A program made the position numbers and the translations under genes. From positions 13,198,074 to 13,262,073 of the forward strand of contig NC_037595.1 of NCBI RefSeq assembly GCF_003073045.1: 64,000 nt of DNA, read 5' to 3'. Below the pieces are notes generated by a model. The model saw nothing but the letters and a program-made list of their open reading frames with translations. It was not told where the DNA came from and did no database searches. This DNA is from Pomacea canaliculata. Taxonomy: Eukaryota > Mollusca > Gastropoda > Architaenioglossa > Ampullariidae. Every line of letters starts with the position of its first letter. Position 1 is the first letter of the stretch. This document shows positions 26,301 through 38,900 of the stretch, one piece after another.

Positions 26301-28305
26301 ATATTGACCCAGTCTGTGACTCTGCCCAAGCTTGATAATCGACTATTCACAGATAGCGGCTAATTCAGGGTATTCAGAGAGGTGGTTTACCCATAGATAA
26401 AATTCTGATGTCCATAAAAATGAGTCTGAGCAATGAAAGCTGAAGGGAAGCAAAATCACAAACATCCCCCTGTTGACAAGGACCACATGCAGAAAAAGAA
26501 CAGCGTGTCTGAGATGAGATCTGAACCCAGGGCAGCCAATCTTTTCTTTAAGGGTATAAGTGCTCTGACCTTAAACTTGTTCTAGTGTCCACAAAAAAGT
26601 GTGCATATTTGTGTCATTTGCATAAACCTAAACAATACCAGTTTGACAATATCTCACCATGTTCAGGTCCCGTCATCGACACGTTAGGTATCCGGCGATC
26701 CTTGTTAATCGTGTAGCAGTTACCCAGTTTTTGGGAGTAAAATTTAGTAAAAAAACTGTAAAGAAGACAAAGAAAACATATTACGTTGTATATTTAATCT
26801 TTCTTAATATTTTATCCTTAAAATATAACATTATTGTAGTAATTAACTACATTCTTTCATACTATGGAAACAAAATGTCAAAATCCGGACCATTGTAACT
26901 TAACAGATTCCAGCAAAAAAGATAGACAAGAGAAATTGCAGTGAATTCGTGTCGGGATTGTTAATAAAAGTGTATTTAATGTCAGTCATAATGATGAAAA
27001 CCTACCAAACTTTATGAACGCCACTTCTATGGATGTTTTAAATTCATTTTGTTCTGCGTTTTCTTTATTATTACACATTTGATTGAATGACTGCATAATC
27101 AAAGGAGCAGATTTGACATTCAGATTGAGGGGTTCGTTCCTGGAATCTACACAACCTTTGTTTTCTTGAAGTGCAAATTAAATGTTGTTTATCTTTACGC
27201 GATGTTACTGAAACAATACAATTTTCACTGTCGACATCGTCATCACCACTATTAGCCACTCCTAACCACTCACTCCCTTTTCATGTAAGATTGCTACAAT
27301 ATGTGAAACAAGTTTAAAGCTGACTGCTCACTTACTTCTTATTGCACTCAAGTTCCGGATATTTACAGGATACCAGCATATCCTCCAGCTGATGTCCTAA
27401 GTCGTATCGCTGACTGTACTCGATGGAGGACATGTAGTTCCGGAAGAATTCGAATTCTTCATCCTTGCGTTTGAACGTCGGATTCACTGAGGGGTGTCGT
27501 CTCTACAAACACGTAGTAGCATCTGAGTAGCATCTGATCTCAGTATAGAGTATAGAGCTGCGGGATTAGACAGGCAGAGAGGCAGACAGGCAGAGCAGGC
27601 AGGCAGACAGGCAAAGAGCCAGGCAGAGGCAGGCAGGCAGATGGTGCATTTAAAGATTGTTAAACCGGACAAAATGTACGAATGCTTATATACGTTGTTA
27701 TTTATATTAGAGATCGTTCTAAAAGAGAAAAGATTAAAAGTAGACTTTGTAACATGTATTGCCTCTCAGTTATTACAAACCGAAATAAGCGATTCTCACT
27801 TTAGTTAGCCTCGTGCTTCTTCGGAAATAGTGAGCGTGTGAACTTCCCTTCGTGCTTGAATGCAACTATTACTTATTGCTGTGCTGCGGACGTTTCTCAC
27901 ACTTTTATTCCTTACTCAATCCATGATTTAACTTTACAATCTTTGTTTTAAACAGTTAAACTTCAACAACGGCAGCAACTACTATTGCACTATACTTTCA
28001 CCATTGTGTTGCCATAATGCAGTCCAATGGAAGGACTTTCAGTGCGCGTCGCATGTAGATGATGTGATAATCAAAATATTATGATAGCACTATGAAGATG
28101 TTAATTAATAGCACATTATGTGTCGATATTAATTTAAAGAACATTAAAAAACGAGACTCGCAAAAGGGTGCTCCTCTCATATCGACCTGCAGAAAAGCAT
28201 CCTTTTCAAACTTTGAGTTGCGCAGTATGTTCATGTTGCAGATACTAACAGCAGGAAACTCCACAGCATCCTGAACACACACACAAACGACTGCATTAGT
28301 TTTAC

Positions 28306-28360
<55 letters not shown>

Positions 28361-29233
28361 GCACACACGCACACACGCACAGGCACACACACACTCTTAT
28401 CATCTTTGACATACAGCAATATCAGATACATCCTCTCAAATAAATACAGGAGATAGCAAACACACACTTATACTGACAAATCAATGTGCGCAAGTAATAA
28501 TAAAAAAAATAATATTTTGAAAACTCGTAGAATTCACATATAACTACATACACAAAAACTTACACGCACCATATATACAGGAACTCTTTTGGAAAGAAAA
28601 CACAGATATACATACATGATGTCACACATACTGGCGTGACATGACAGCTTTTTTTTTTTTTGAGAGAGAGAGAGAGAGAGAGATCACACACATAATTTTC
28701 TAGTCAAATAGCTCAATCATTCTCTAAAGCTAAATGTTGTATGATGGGCGTCCATAACTCACCTCGTACTGGTAGGACACCGTCGTGGAGAGAGGGTTCT
28801 TCCAAAACTGTATGATCATCTCACAAGCGTTATGCGATGCGAACCCTGCACACGCCAACAACTACATGTGTACAGAATCATGAACGTGTTACCTGATCAC
28901 CAACAGCTACAGACTAAAAAACAAAACAAAAGCAAAACCAAAATAAACACCAACAACTCTGATAACACGTTTATCTACGGCATTCAAAAACATTGTGAGG
29001 TCCCCACAAATGGATATGTACAGCAGTCAGGGCCGGTCAGAACACCGAGATGGGATGCTTACCTACTGCACTCAGGATCATCGCCGCCCACAGCAGACGA
29101 ATGAGTAGATGATGGTCACTGGAGCCACCCGACGTACCCCGTGCATCGACGTCTGCTCCGCGAAGCCTTTGAGTAGCGTCTTCACGTCGTGTATGTCCGG
29201 CTCCTGTCTCTCCATCTTTTGCTTGCTGTCCAT
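23365..29233 (-). CDS. DEG/ENaC-family sodium channel subunit
   Basis: Twelve exons, high to low: 29233-29063, 28845-28763, 28270-28187, 27502-27336, 26755-26658, 26149-25989, 25820-25708, 25500-25371, 24939-24864, 24302-24153, 23841-23766, 23546-23365. Phases agree at every junction, and with three lost bases allowed for the sum is 1494 bases, 497 residues, normal for the family. The gating His-Gly motif is at residues 31-32 (TSMHGV). TM1 follows (LLIRLLWAAMILSAVG), then FPAVSICN, GNCYTIN, GPEHGLELKLH, PFPDDEG, APGFSTHIAL, a cysteine-rich stretch (ACYRTCYQNSLAERCGC), VWPS, NVAHVNVYFK and TM2 with GLWIGFSIMTAVE, where GFS sits at the G-x-S selectivity filter. Members form trimeric cation channels, gated by peptides, protons or force; the stimulus here is unknown. 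One-base losses lie in exon 1 (HGVRRV-GSS), exon 7 (TPN-PYG) and exon 12 (VEVV-LLLD). Confidence 0.93.
26209..26244. repeat. ATC/GTC trinucleotide microsatellite
   Basis: Short mixed trinucleotide run in a channel intron. Confidence 0.8.
26465..26592 (-). mobile_element. Partial SINE copy, same family as 20285-20467
   Basis: Read on the minus strand, GGCTGCCCTGGGTTCAGATC and the following CTGTTCTTTTTCTGCA match the body of the complete SINE (GGCTGTCCTGGGTTCAGCTC, CTGTTCTTTCTCTGCA). The 5' tRNA-like part is weaker and the tail is lost or diverged. It lies in the channel intron between the GNCYTIN and APGFSTH exons, in the gene's own orientation. Confidence 0.75.
27569..27642. repeat. (AGGC)n-type microsatellite
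   Basis: Imperfect CAGG/CAGA tetranucleotide run upstream, in transcript sense, of the channel exon at 27336-27502. Confidence 0.85.
28274..28394. repeat. (CA)n / UG-repeat beside a channel acceptor
   Basis: CA runs at about 28274-28285 and 28306-28394. In the transcript this is a long UG repeat that ends a few bases before the acceptor of the exon coding FPAVSICN (28187-28270). Confidence 0.95.
28649..28683. repeat. T-run followed by (GA)n
   Basis: Twelve-base T-run passing into a GA repeat in the second channel intron. Confidence 0.9.
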
Positions 29234-31320
29234 TCTACACATGACACAACTGTTGTAGTAAGTGTTTCAAAGTGACCTCAGAAAATGCTGATATAAAATT
29301 TCTACTGAGAGAAAATGATTTACCAACTGTTTAAACACCTTTACATTTCTCTAAAAAAATCTCTTTTGGATGGTTGGTGAAGAATGTGATAGCTGTGGAC
29401 AAATACTTGTCCACATTTTTACTAAAGAGAAACGTTTCTGGAACAAACAAGAGCCAAATAAACACTGAACTGTAAAAAATGTAGTCACAGAATGCTTGGT
29501 ACTGACGTTTCGTGTAGGGGACCACTGGGCTGTGGGGAGCCCGACATAGAGAAGTACCCAACCTTCAGCTTCTGCCACAGTCTCTTCATTGATGGGCGAG
29601 TGCTGGCAGAATGAACCTCAACCCTGTCTGCACGCAGTCCATCCTCTCATGATATGATACACTCACACATTAAAGCACTTTGAAGGCACAGCTAACTAGT
29701 CAGTAAACAGAACTCTTAGCGATCGACATCACAAAATTAAATCAAATTTATTTCTCCTATCCCTTCTCTCTCTCTCTACCCCCTCTCTTATCATCCTGAG
29801 CATGTGAAGCGCTGAAATGTTTGTGGATGGGAGGTTTGAGGTCAGACGAGTCAGAGTGGTTGTGGCACAGGTGCGATTTCTCATTTTTCATTTTAGAGAA
29901 CACCATAGACCGGTAGAGAACAACACAGACGAACACGTCATGTTGAGGGGAACCTTTCCCTGGCGTCATCCCCCCCTCCCCAAAACACGTGACACGAAGA
30001 GCGTTGTGGGGATTCTACATCCCGCTGCTGTCTTCTTAATTGTCTGACGCACCGGTGTGACGTACACAGGTGAAACCGGAAGCGAACAGTTAACGAGCTC
30101 TGAGTGAGAGCAGATACTAATCTCCCGTCCTCCAAGCATGCAGGTCGCCAGTTCATAGTGATTTCATGCTGCTCATAGGAAGCTTTACAGACCAGTGGCA
30201 AAGAAAGACTGTGGTACCTGTGTTTGCCTCCCTGTCAACATCATCGACAGTGTCAGCGTGATGTGCGAGTTTAATATCATCTCCAAACCATATCGCAGCA
30301 GCTCCAACGGCTGAGGTCAGCATGCGGGACGTGAACTTCTACCGGTAAAGCCAATTTCTGGAACCAGGATGACGTGGAGAATATCTGGATTCTTGAACGT
30401 TATTCTTTTTTTGTAAAAAATATTGTTTTATTTAAGCATTCTTCAACAACGGTGACAGCGCCACCGACAGAGGAATGCCAGACATGTTGGAGGTTTTCTC
30501 GTGCAACGCATGTTTTTTTGTGTGTGTGTTTTTTTTTTGTTTTTTTTTTGAGGCCTGTCCATCAAATCGTTTGTCCACGATTAATGAGAGGATAGAGACT
30601 GATGGCAAGTGAGTTTGGTGTTTGCAGACGGCTTGAGCGGCTTCAAACCATTTTACCTCATCATATAGATGTTCATAGTACCTGAAAGACTTTGCTAAAA
30701 TTTTCTATTTATGGTAATTTGTTCTTTGAAATGATATCGAAGAGTTTTATTTAAATGAGATATTGTTATTGACCTTAAAGTTCATCATTTACAGAAATAA
30801 AAGACTTGGGAAGGAGAGTTTAAACGCTCGGTATTTATCATTACTGTACAGAGCTCCTTTTCTGGAATTCCTTTCCTTACACTATGGGCTGGTCTGTGGT
30901 GAGTAAGTGCGTGTTAGTAATAAAGTCCAGCTTTTACAAATGTCCTTAGAACACATAACAATTTATTTGCTGTGAAGCGGAATTTTAGAAAACACTCATT
31001 GAAAAGAAGATGCTCTTGCTGCTGTACAACCATGTGGGTCACTAACACATTCACTTTTTGCACATACATAATATCCATCTAGCTGTACAGGTCGACAAAG
31101 TGGTCTCTACCAACAGGTGAAAACATTGAGAACAGTGAGAACCCCTCTGATCGTGTCGAAGCTGTAGAGAACAATTCCTATCACATCACGTGACAGTCTC
31201 ACTACCTCGCCCCTCCCTTCCTCCCTGTGCGGTAGAGCCAGTGATTATTCTCCCCCATGATTTGACGATTCTGTGAACTATTCAAAGTAGCTACATTTCC
31301 AAAATGCAACATATGATTCC
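29234..31320. other. Intergenic: channel promoter side and ADAMTS 3' flank
   Basis: No exon recognised. The left part should hold the promoter of the minus-strand channel; I saw no TATA box at a useful distance. The right part ends at the polyadenylation signal of the next minus-strand gene. Confidence 0.5.
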
Positions 31321-31327
31321 ATTAATC

Positions 31328-31333
31328 TTTATT
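31328..31333 (-). promoter_or_regulatory. Polyadenylation signal of the ADAMTS-like gene
   Basis: AATAAA on the minus strand about 490 bases after the stop codon at 31825, giving a plausible 3' untranslated region. Confidence 0.55.
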
Positions 31334-31824
31334 TTGAGCACAAATAGAATATACTTGACAATATACAGACTAATACACAGTGAAGAAATCGCTAAATGAC
31401 AAGAAATTCAAGCTTTGAGGTAGAAAAAACTACATGAAAACAGATCAAAACAAAACATAAAAAGTAAAATAAACTGCCTATTTATGAATTTCTTAATGAA
31501 ATATTTAAGATTTATCGGTCTTATGCACATTATTTTTCCGATTACGACAAAGTGTTAATGATGGGGTAGGAAAGTACAGTACCCAGTGAATGAACACTCT
31601 TTTGTCTTTTGTCTTTTCCCATTTTATGTCTGAGAAAATTACTTTTCCTCTGATTCTTAAACGTATTTTTTTGCCGATTCTACCAAAAAAGATGACCAAA
31701 CTTTCAAGAGATTATAGAACAGATGTTTATCAATACTATTATTTTTACGAGTTAATGTGTTTACTAGACTTGAATGATAAACGCACGGCCTGTCCTCAAG
31801 ACAAATACATGTTTTGTCTCCGCA

Positions 31825-32953
31825 TTAACTTTCATTTCCAGACATTTTAATGACAACAAAACCCAAGAAAGACATACAGCAAAAGAAAAGATTCGTCCAT
31901 ACAAAGACGCCGTCGCGTCCACTTGACTTTCGAGAACCTTCTGATTTCTGGATTTTCTTTGCTTCGTCGTTCACTGTGATATTCGATGCTTGTGGATCTC
32001 GAGATGATCTGGTGTTGTCTGACACAGGCTCGATTTCGGACATCCAGCCACCACGATAATGCGTCGATGAATGTTCGGTATTAAGACCCTCAATGCAATC
32101 TGAAAGAAAGGATGAAATAAAAAGAAACATTTTTGTGAAAGATGTCAAAGTAGTTCTCACCCTCCCCTCATACCTTTCTGGTCAGTCATCTCTGTAAATA
32201 AACATTGTCACTGAGACTGTTCCCAACTACAGGACCCAGCAAACATTTATGGTGCATAACTACCTCTAGGGTAACTATTCCTACTTCATGACAGTATCTC
32301 CAGAAAGGAACTTACCACTACAGTCCTTGCCGTGACATCCGACGGGGCAGGAACACGAGCAGTTTGAGTTGTTGTACACACCACCATTGTAGCAGACCTT
32401 CACGACACATTCCCTGCAGTCAGGGCCCCGTCGGCCCTCCACACATCTTTCACAGAAGCGGCCTTGAGCGAACTCACTGCACGTGCAGCGCGAGCATCGT
32501 CTGTCGTGGGCCTGGCCGCCATTGTGGCACAGGAGGGAGCACGTGTCGGTACACCTTGCACCTGCGACATGAATATTCACTCACAGAAGACTGATATCCA
32601 GGACTTTAACCAGATTCATTTTAGTGTCAGGAAAAAACAGAAAAATGTTTATTTAAGACCAGGATGAAGCGTTTAGTCATCGAAGCCACCGATCTGTGGT
32701 GGGTAGATATTGCACCTTCCTGCGTGTACTACTTTTGTTTAGAAAATTAATGTCTTTAAGTACATCTAGTGATGACTTTTTACATGACACCCTGTAGGAT
32801 AATTATGGAATCGTTAGATAATAAATCATAATTTTATTAACTTTAAATAATTAACCACAAATATGTAATTATGAAACTAACCATAAAAATTTGTTTTACA
32901 CAGACAGCCGCCAAGCCACGGGGTTCCTCCATTGCTACACTTGACAACCGGCA
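31825..32953 (-). other. EGF-like modules and C-terminal membrane segment (exons 21-23)
   Basis: Exon 21 (32882-32953) has KCSNGGTPWLGGCLC. Exon 22 (32316-32561) is cysteine-dense: CHNGGQAHDRRCSRCTCSE, CVEGRRGPDCREC, CYNGGVYNNSNCSCSCP. Exon 23 (31825-32099) is a Ser/Asn-rich stalk followed by a hydrophobic stretch (FVWTNLFFCCMSFLGFVVI) and only seven residues (KMSGNES). Phases agree exactly and no indels are seen. The product is thus predicted to be anchored in the membrane with the protease outside. Confidence 0.82.
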
Positions 32954-35900
32954 CTGAAACGACAGTTAGTTCAACATATAAGCACACACGTATACATACA
33001 CACAGACAGGCAAACTTTTCAGTTTTAACATTCTTCGCTGATTCACAAATCTGATTTCTTCAACGACTATAGAATGGATCTTCATTTAACGCACCGTCTT
33101 TGTTGTTATGCCAGAGATAAAGCACGTATGACCATTAAATGTGTTGTAAAAACAAACTCAAACGATGTAAAAACAAACCTACTCACTCGAGATTGGACTG
33201 TCAAACCGCCAGGTTACAGTCTGAGTGATGTTCTTACTTCCACTATTGTACAGCTAAAATGAAAAGTAATGCAAAACATTTTAAAATTGACTTAACTGTG
33301 GGATAGATAAAGGAGTATGCAATACACAATAAAATTGTTCTCGATTCCAACATTCCAAATTCATGAACTATTCACGCTAAGACCTAAAACACGAACGACA
33401 AACAAAGGAAGTAAGAGAATCCTACTCGCAAACACAAAGAATGTTCCAAGTGAACTTGAACCTGACCCTCAGCATCACTGGCTGTGTCAACATCCCGGTG
33501 GCGGAGAGGAGCTGAGCTCGATGGACGTATGTCCAGTAGGCGCCGGCGAAGTGCCGAGGGTTGTGGCTGTTGTCCACCACACGCCTCCTGGGGTCGCTGT
33601 GCTTGATCACTGGCTGCTCGTCTTTGGTGTACAGCTCTACAACATGGAGACGATAATCCACTTCAGAAATGTTTAACAGAACTCGAAGTTATATGATAAC
33701 CAGGTCTTATCGTGCACGTCAGTCCAAAAACAAACAAAACCATTCCATTCATGCATTCAACGTGAACCCTGAAGTATTAAAAAAAAGTGAAAACATGTTA
33801 ACTGTTCTCTTTTCTCTTCCCGTCCATCTCTAATTGCCCTTGTGGATGAATAAAGTTGTATTGAATTGAATTGAATCTCATGTTTATCCCATTTTTCTTC
33901 ATTCATTGGTTCTTGTCATATTTTTCAAGATTTTTGCAATAAATTTGTTGTGCTCTTTTTTGTAAAGCAAATAACTTAGAACTCTTCTGTTCACGATTAT
34001 AAAGCGATTTACCAGTTGCCAGGCAGGCATGATCGTTGTAATCAAAAACAATTAAGATATCCTTGGTTCCAGCTGCCAGGTTAAAGATCTTCACCCTCTT
34101 ACCTGAAAGACAAGTCCATGAAGCTCATTTTTTGAAACATTTCGTTTATATTGTAAGCATTAATAGACTACAGAACAATCCATTTGAAGAACAAGGGAAA
34201 GACTTTCTCAATAAGCGTGAATAGAAACAATTTTTTTTTTCTCGTGTCCGTTTGTAGACTGAACTTTGTTTACTTGCAGCATATTAAGGTGTCTTTACAA
34301 GTACAATGGAATTATTGACCACTTTAGCATCTTTTATAGTCTTACCAAAGTAATACTTAAGTGTGTAAAAATACATATTGAAAAAGAAGCTTTCAACGCG
34401 TACTAAATAAAATGAGTGTTTAAAGTGTCCACATTGTCTTTATTCTCGTCCTACCCACATCACATCCACACTTTCATCCTGCTGATTGAAGTTACCTGCA
34501 GGCACTGGAGCGTTCATGATTCCATAAGCGCACGAAGAGTTATCTCCGCCGCAAACACCGCACACATCTTTGACGACAGCATCGCCACTTCCGTCCACGG
34601 ACCGGTTATTACAGCCAAAACCCTTTGTTTAGAGAAATAGCAAAAAATCTTGTCTATTCATGGAAAGGAATATCTCAAAGAAATGAAACCAACCCAAATC
34701 TTTATACTTATCCAAGTACTTGAGTTAGAAGAACGATGTAGTAGGGTCACCTCACACTCTGGACGAATGGAGACAACCAGCAATGACAAGAACATCTGAA
34801 GACTTAAGGAACAATCAGAAAAAAAGAAGTAATCATAAAAGACAACCTACTGTGCACAAGCCGCGCATACACCTGTGTTGTACACCTCGCAGGTAATAAT
34901 CCAGGCCCTTGGTACCGCAAGGGGCGCCATCTGGCTGAAAGGCCATGACGACAGTAGAGACTGAGAATGGCGAGGACGACTCCCTGCATCCAACTGCACA
35001 GTTACTGGCCGCTGTGCACATATTTTTGTACTTGAATACATGTATCTTTTTACTACATGAAAATTAAGACATCCCTTAAAATTTTGCTCTTTTGGAGCCA
35101 AAAATTAATACTCGGTCTTGTTTTGGGGAAACACGGTAAAACTGTTTGTGTTTTTCCCATTCTGGGAGAAAAGATCCATAGTGATGAGATGGTTACAGGG
35201 CAGTGGACCTGCACCTAGTCTAAAGGTCGGGCAGATAATCGGCAGAAAAACTTCTGGTACCGTCGGCATTGTCGTGGATGTTGTCCCCCCTGATGGCAAA
35301 CTTGTCCTTGTTGAGGACGCGGCGCCTGAGGAGCTGGCTGCACGTGTAGGTGGCGCGATCCTGCTTCAGCTCAGTGTCGCTCTTCACCTGATCCCCTGGA
35401 CAGGGCTAAGAACAAATAAAACCTCGAGATTTTTCTCCCATTCACTTTCATTGTTGCAGCCTTATCATGGATTTCATATTTGAGTGCACTTTTGTGCATG
35501 TCTATGTGCATATGTATATATAGATATATACATGTGTTTTGTGTTTTTTTCCTCTTTTTGTTGCTTACTCTCAATTTCTTAACCTGTCGCTCAAATAAAT
35601 CACCTTTGATAAATAATAGCAGTCTTTACAGTCTTTGTTCTTTAACAGCAAACAAAAAAAATTCAATGTGTGACAATTCCAGCTTACAGCGTTAGTTCCT
35701 TTTAAACCACGAAGTCCAGACTAACAAACACAAGTTAATAATCATTAAAGAAAACTTACTATTTACCTCAGTATTGCACAAAATCGCCTTGAACTTTGAA
35801 CCCTGGCAATAGTTTTCCATTATGGGTCTGCAGAAAAGTAAAGGACAAAATGAAAATTTGTACCTTTGACTGCTCGTTCCTGCTATCGACCCAACAATAT

Positions 35901-38900
35901 ACGAGCATGTTGTTGGAACACTTTATATTTATTCACAGACAAGTAGATACACATGATTACTCAGCCTTGAAACACAGAGTAAAATATGCTTTTGTGCTGA
36001 AATTATGGTACTGCAACACGGGGAGTATCATACGTGGGTTCGTCACACATTCTAGATGCCAGAAGGAGGCCTGTGCCACAGTCCGAGGAACACGAGTTCG
36101 TGAAGCTTGACCACTCGGACCAGCCGCCCTCCCGTCTGTTCCGCAAGTACGGGGCCAGCGAGATGGTGGTTGTCTGGTTCGTGATGTTCATGCATTGGCC
36201 AACCCTAAGACACACCTGCACACGCGTTTCCAGAGAAACATGAATATCCGAGAAAACACCTCTGACCATCGTCACACATCGTGTGTCACAGCGGACTGGT
36301 CACCTTGGATAGACTGAAGAGCTTAATATGATCACGATATGCATTGACATACTTCTGTACAAAATAAGTTTGTGTAAGCTACCTCCTTCAGAGTAAATAT
36401 TTATCTGCAAATTACTCTCCATGAAAGATATACCTTAAAATGAAAAAACATTTCCATTAACATTGGTTTAAAAGCATTTGGACATTATGTTATAGGTTTT
36501 ATTTTGACTTATGAGAGTTATTTTTTGGTAGTGTAGTTTATTTCGTTAAGGAAAAAAATTTCAAAGCCCAAATATCATGTCTTCTCTCTAATACAGACAG
36601 AAATTTTACCTGATTTTCCCACAAGGGCGACCCACCGTGGCGTCAGATATGGCGCCCATGAGCCCAAAGTGCTTGTCTGACACGTTGACCACAGCACAGT
36701 ACACAGCAGGACAGGGCTGGCAGCAACATCAATCGTCAGTTATCAGCTTACAGTTGCAACATGTTTGACTTGTATCAACATCAAACCATTAGTTTCATTA
36801 AATACTATCAGGTTGTCTTTGAATCAACTGTGTGCCACACAGAGGACATTTTCTCTCTGAACTTTGATCAGGATTACAGGATACAAATATTTGAATTTTA
36901 GCAGAAGTAATATTGCGGGAGATTTTATTTAACAGTATTTTTTATTTCAATGAATCACGCATGTTAACAAGTGTTTCTGAAGACTGGTGATGTCTAGTCC
37001 ATCACTTACCCCGTCGTGCAGCTGACGAACATTTTCTGAGCCTCTCATGAAAGATGTTTCACATAATTTGTCCAGTCCTAAGGCAAGCACTAGTGAACGG
37101 AGAAAATTGAACAGCCATGAAACTGATGTTTCTCTATTAATATCCTATCAAAACAATGCTTTCAAAAAAAAAGCTCAAAGTTCAAGGCTCACTCTTCCGA
37201 CCTTCACATTTCTACGCAATGAAAATGTATACAGAGACATTAAATAGCAGAAAACGCAAACGCTTTGATTGTGAATTGATTGTGATTGATGAGGAAAAAG
37301 GAGAGGGGAAGAGAGTGAGAAGAGAAAAAAAAGGCGATGGTGACAAAACTCATAAAATATCGACAGACCCGACCGACAGCCTGGCAATAAACACACGGGC
37401 GTCTTACCGACATTATTGAAGATAATAAGTCTTTTGTAAACAACATAAAACCATATTTACTTGCACATTTCCTCCATTTTATCTTTCAGTCACTCAATAA
37501 TCGGGAGACAGAGGACTACTTTCAAGAGTCATGACTAAAAGACTTGAGAGTATACATCATAGATAAGAAACCGTTGTTTACCTGGAAAGGTCTTCTTCAG
37601 TGCGATGACAGTACCAACCGGAACACTTCTTACATACAGACAGCCAATCTTCGGGTCGCTTAAACGAGATCGCGCATGCAAACAAAAGTAATAACATAAA
37701 CAAGAGACCAGCAGCAGTGATCAATCATCATCACTCATCTTTGCTCACCATCGCTCATCATTAAAAATTATCACTCACTATCAGTCACAATGAGAAGAAC
37801 TATAAAGAGACTTACCGTTGCCGCCGTTTTCTCAACACATTTCGACAAAAAAGAAATATTTCATTGATTATAGAATATTCTAGAAATACGAGCTTTATGT
37901 TGGAGATAGTGAGAATAGTGCTACACATGAATAGCCTGCCTATACGCAGACGCACAGACAAACACAATCATAGGCAAAAGTCGAAACATGGAGGAGGCTC
38001 AGCATATACTCACTAAACTCTTCCTAAAAGAATTCCCTATAGCAAGGCAGGAATATGTTTTGGTTTCCTTTCATAAAGCCACGAATAGGTCCACATGCAC
38101 TCCAGTCATGACCCAGACCCAGGCTGCAAGGAAGAAAAAAATGAAGTCATTTGACCCTGATTAGAGAAAGGCATCGAGCCTCTCTTATCGTAGGTAGCCT
38201 TTCCTTTATTTTGCCATATCATAGAAGCAAATAGGGATTTGAGGTCCTCAACAAAGCACAGACATGTGAAGAAGTAAGATGCACTCACGTGTGGCCAAAC
38301 TCGTGTGCCTCAAACAGCCAGGTAGGCCGTGTGTTTTTTGAAATAAAACACTTAAAAGCACGACTGCAGACTCCAGACGCAAATGCCACGCCAATGTTCC
38401 CTCCAATGTTCCTGTTTAAACAAAATCAAACCAAACTCGACAATTATGTTTACATTAGTCAGTAAAAGCTTAATAGCATTTCATGTGTATGTCTGTATGT
38501 AAATGTATCTCTCTATACATAAATATTGTCCTAAATTGTAAATGTATCGAAATATGTATAAATGTTTGTGTATGAACATTTGCTGTGTCAGGGTGGCTCA
38601 CCAGCAGGAAGGAAGTGAGAGGAATAACAAAGTCACTCACTGTGTCAGGACGGCCACGGAATCGTAGACTTTCATGGCGTCCTCCGGAAAGTCGCTGCAC
38701 ACAGTTCGTGCTCTGGACACCTGCCTTGTGTGGAAATTACTTTGGTTTCGATACCACCACTGCAGGAAAAAAAGTGCATAAAAATCATCAGGTCTTTCAG
38801 GGGACGAACATGCGCCATAGTCAAAGGGAGGTAAGCATAAACAAGCCAATTAAGTAAGTCATGACTTACCTCCCCTGCCTTCTAGTTTCGTTTTCAGCAG

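Noticed and set aside
28231-28467. Cys/Val-rich minus-strand frames
   Set aside because: Translation of the CA microsatellite; only 28187-28270 is exon.
23365-29233. Calling the channel a pseudogene because of its three frame changes
   Set aside because: All splice sites, phases and key residues are kept and the corrected length is typical, so consensus error is more likely than decay.
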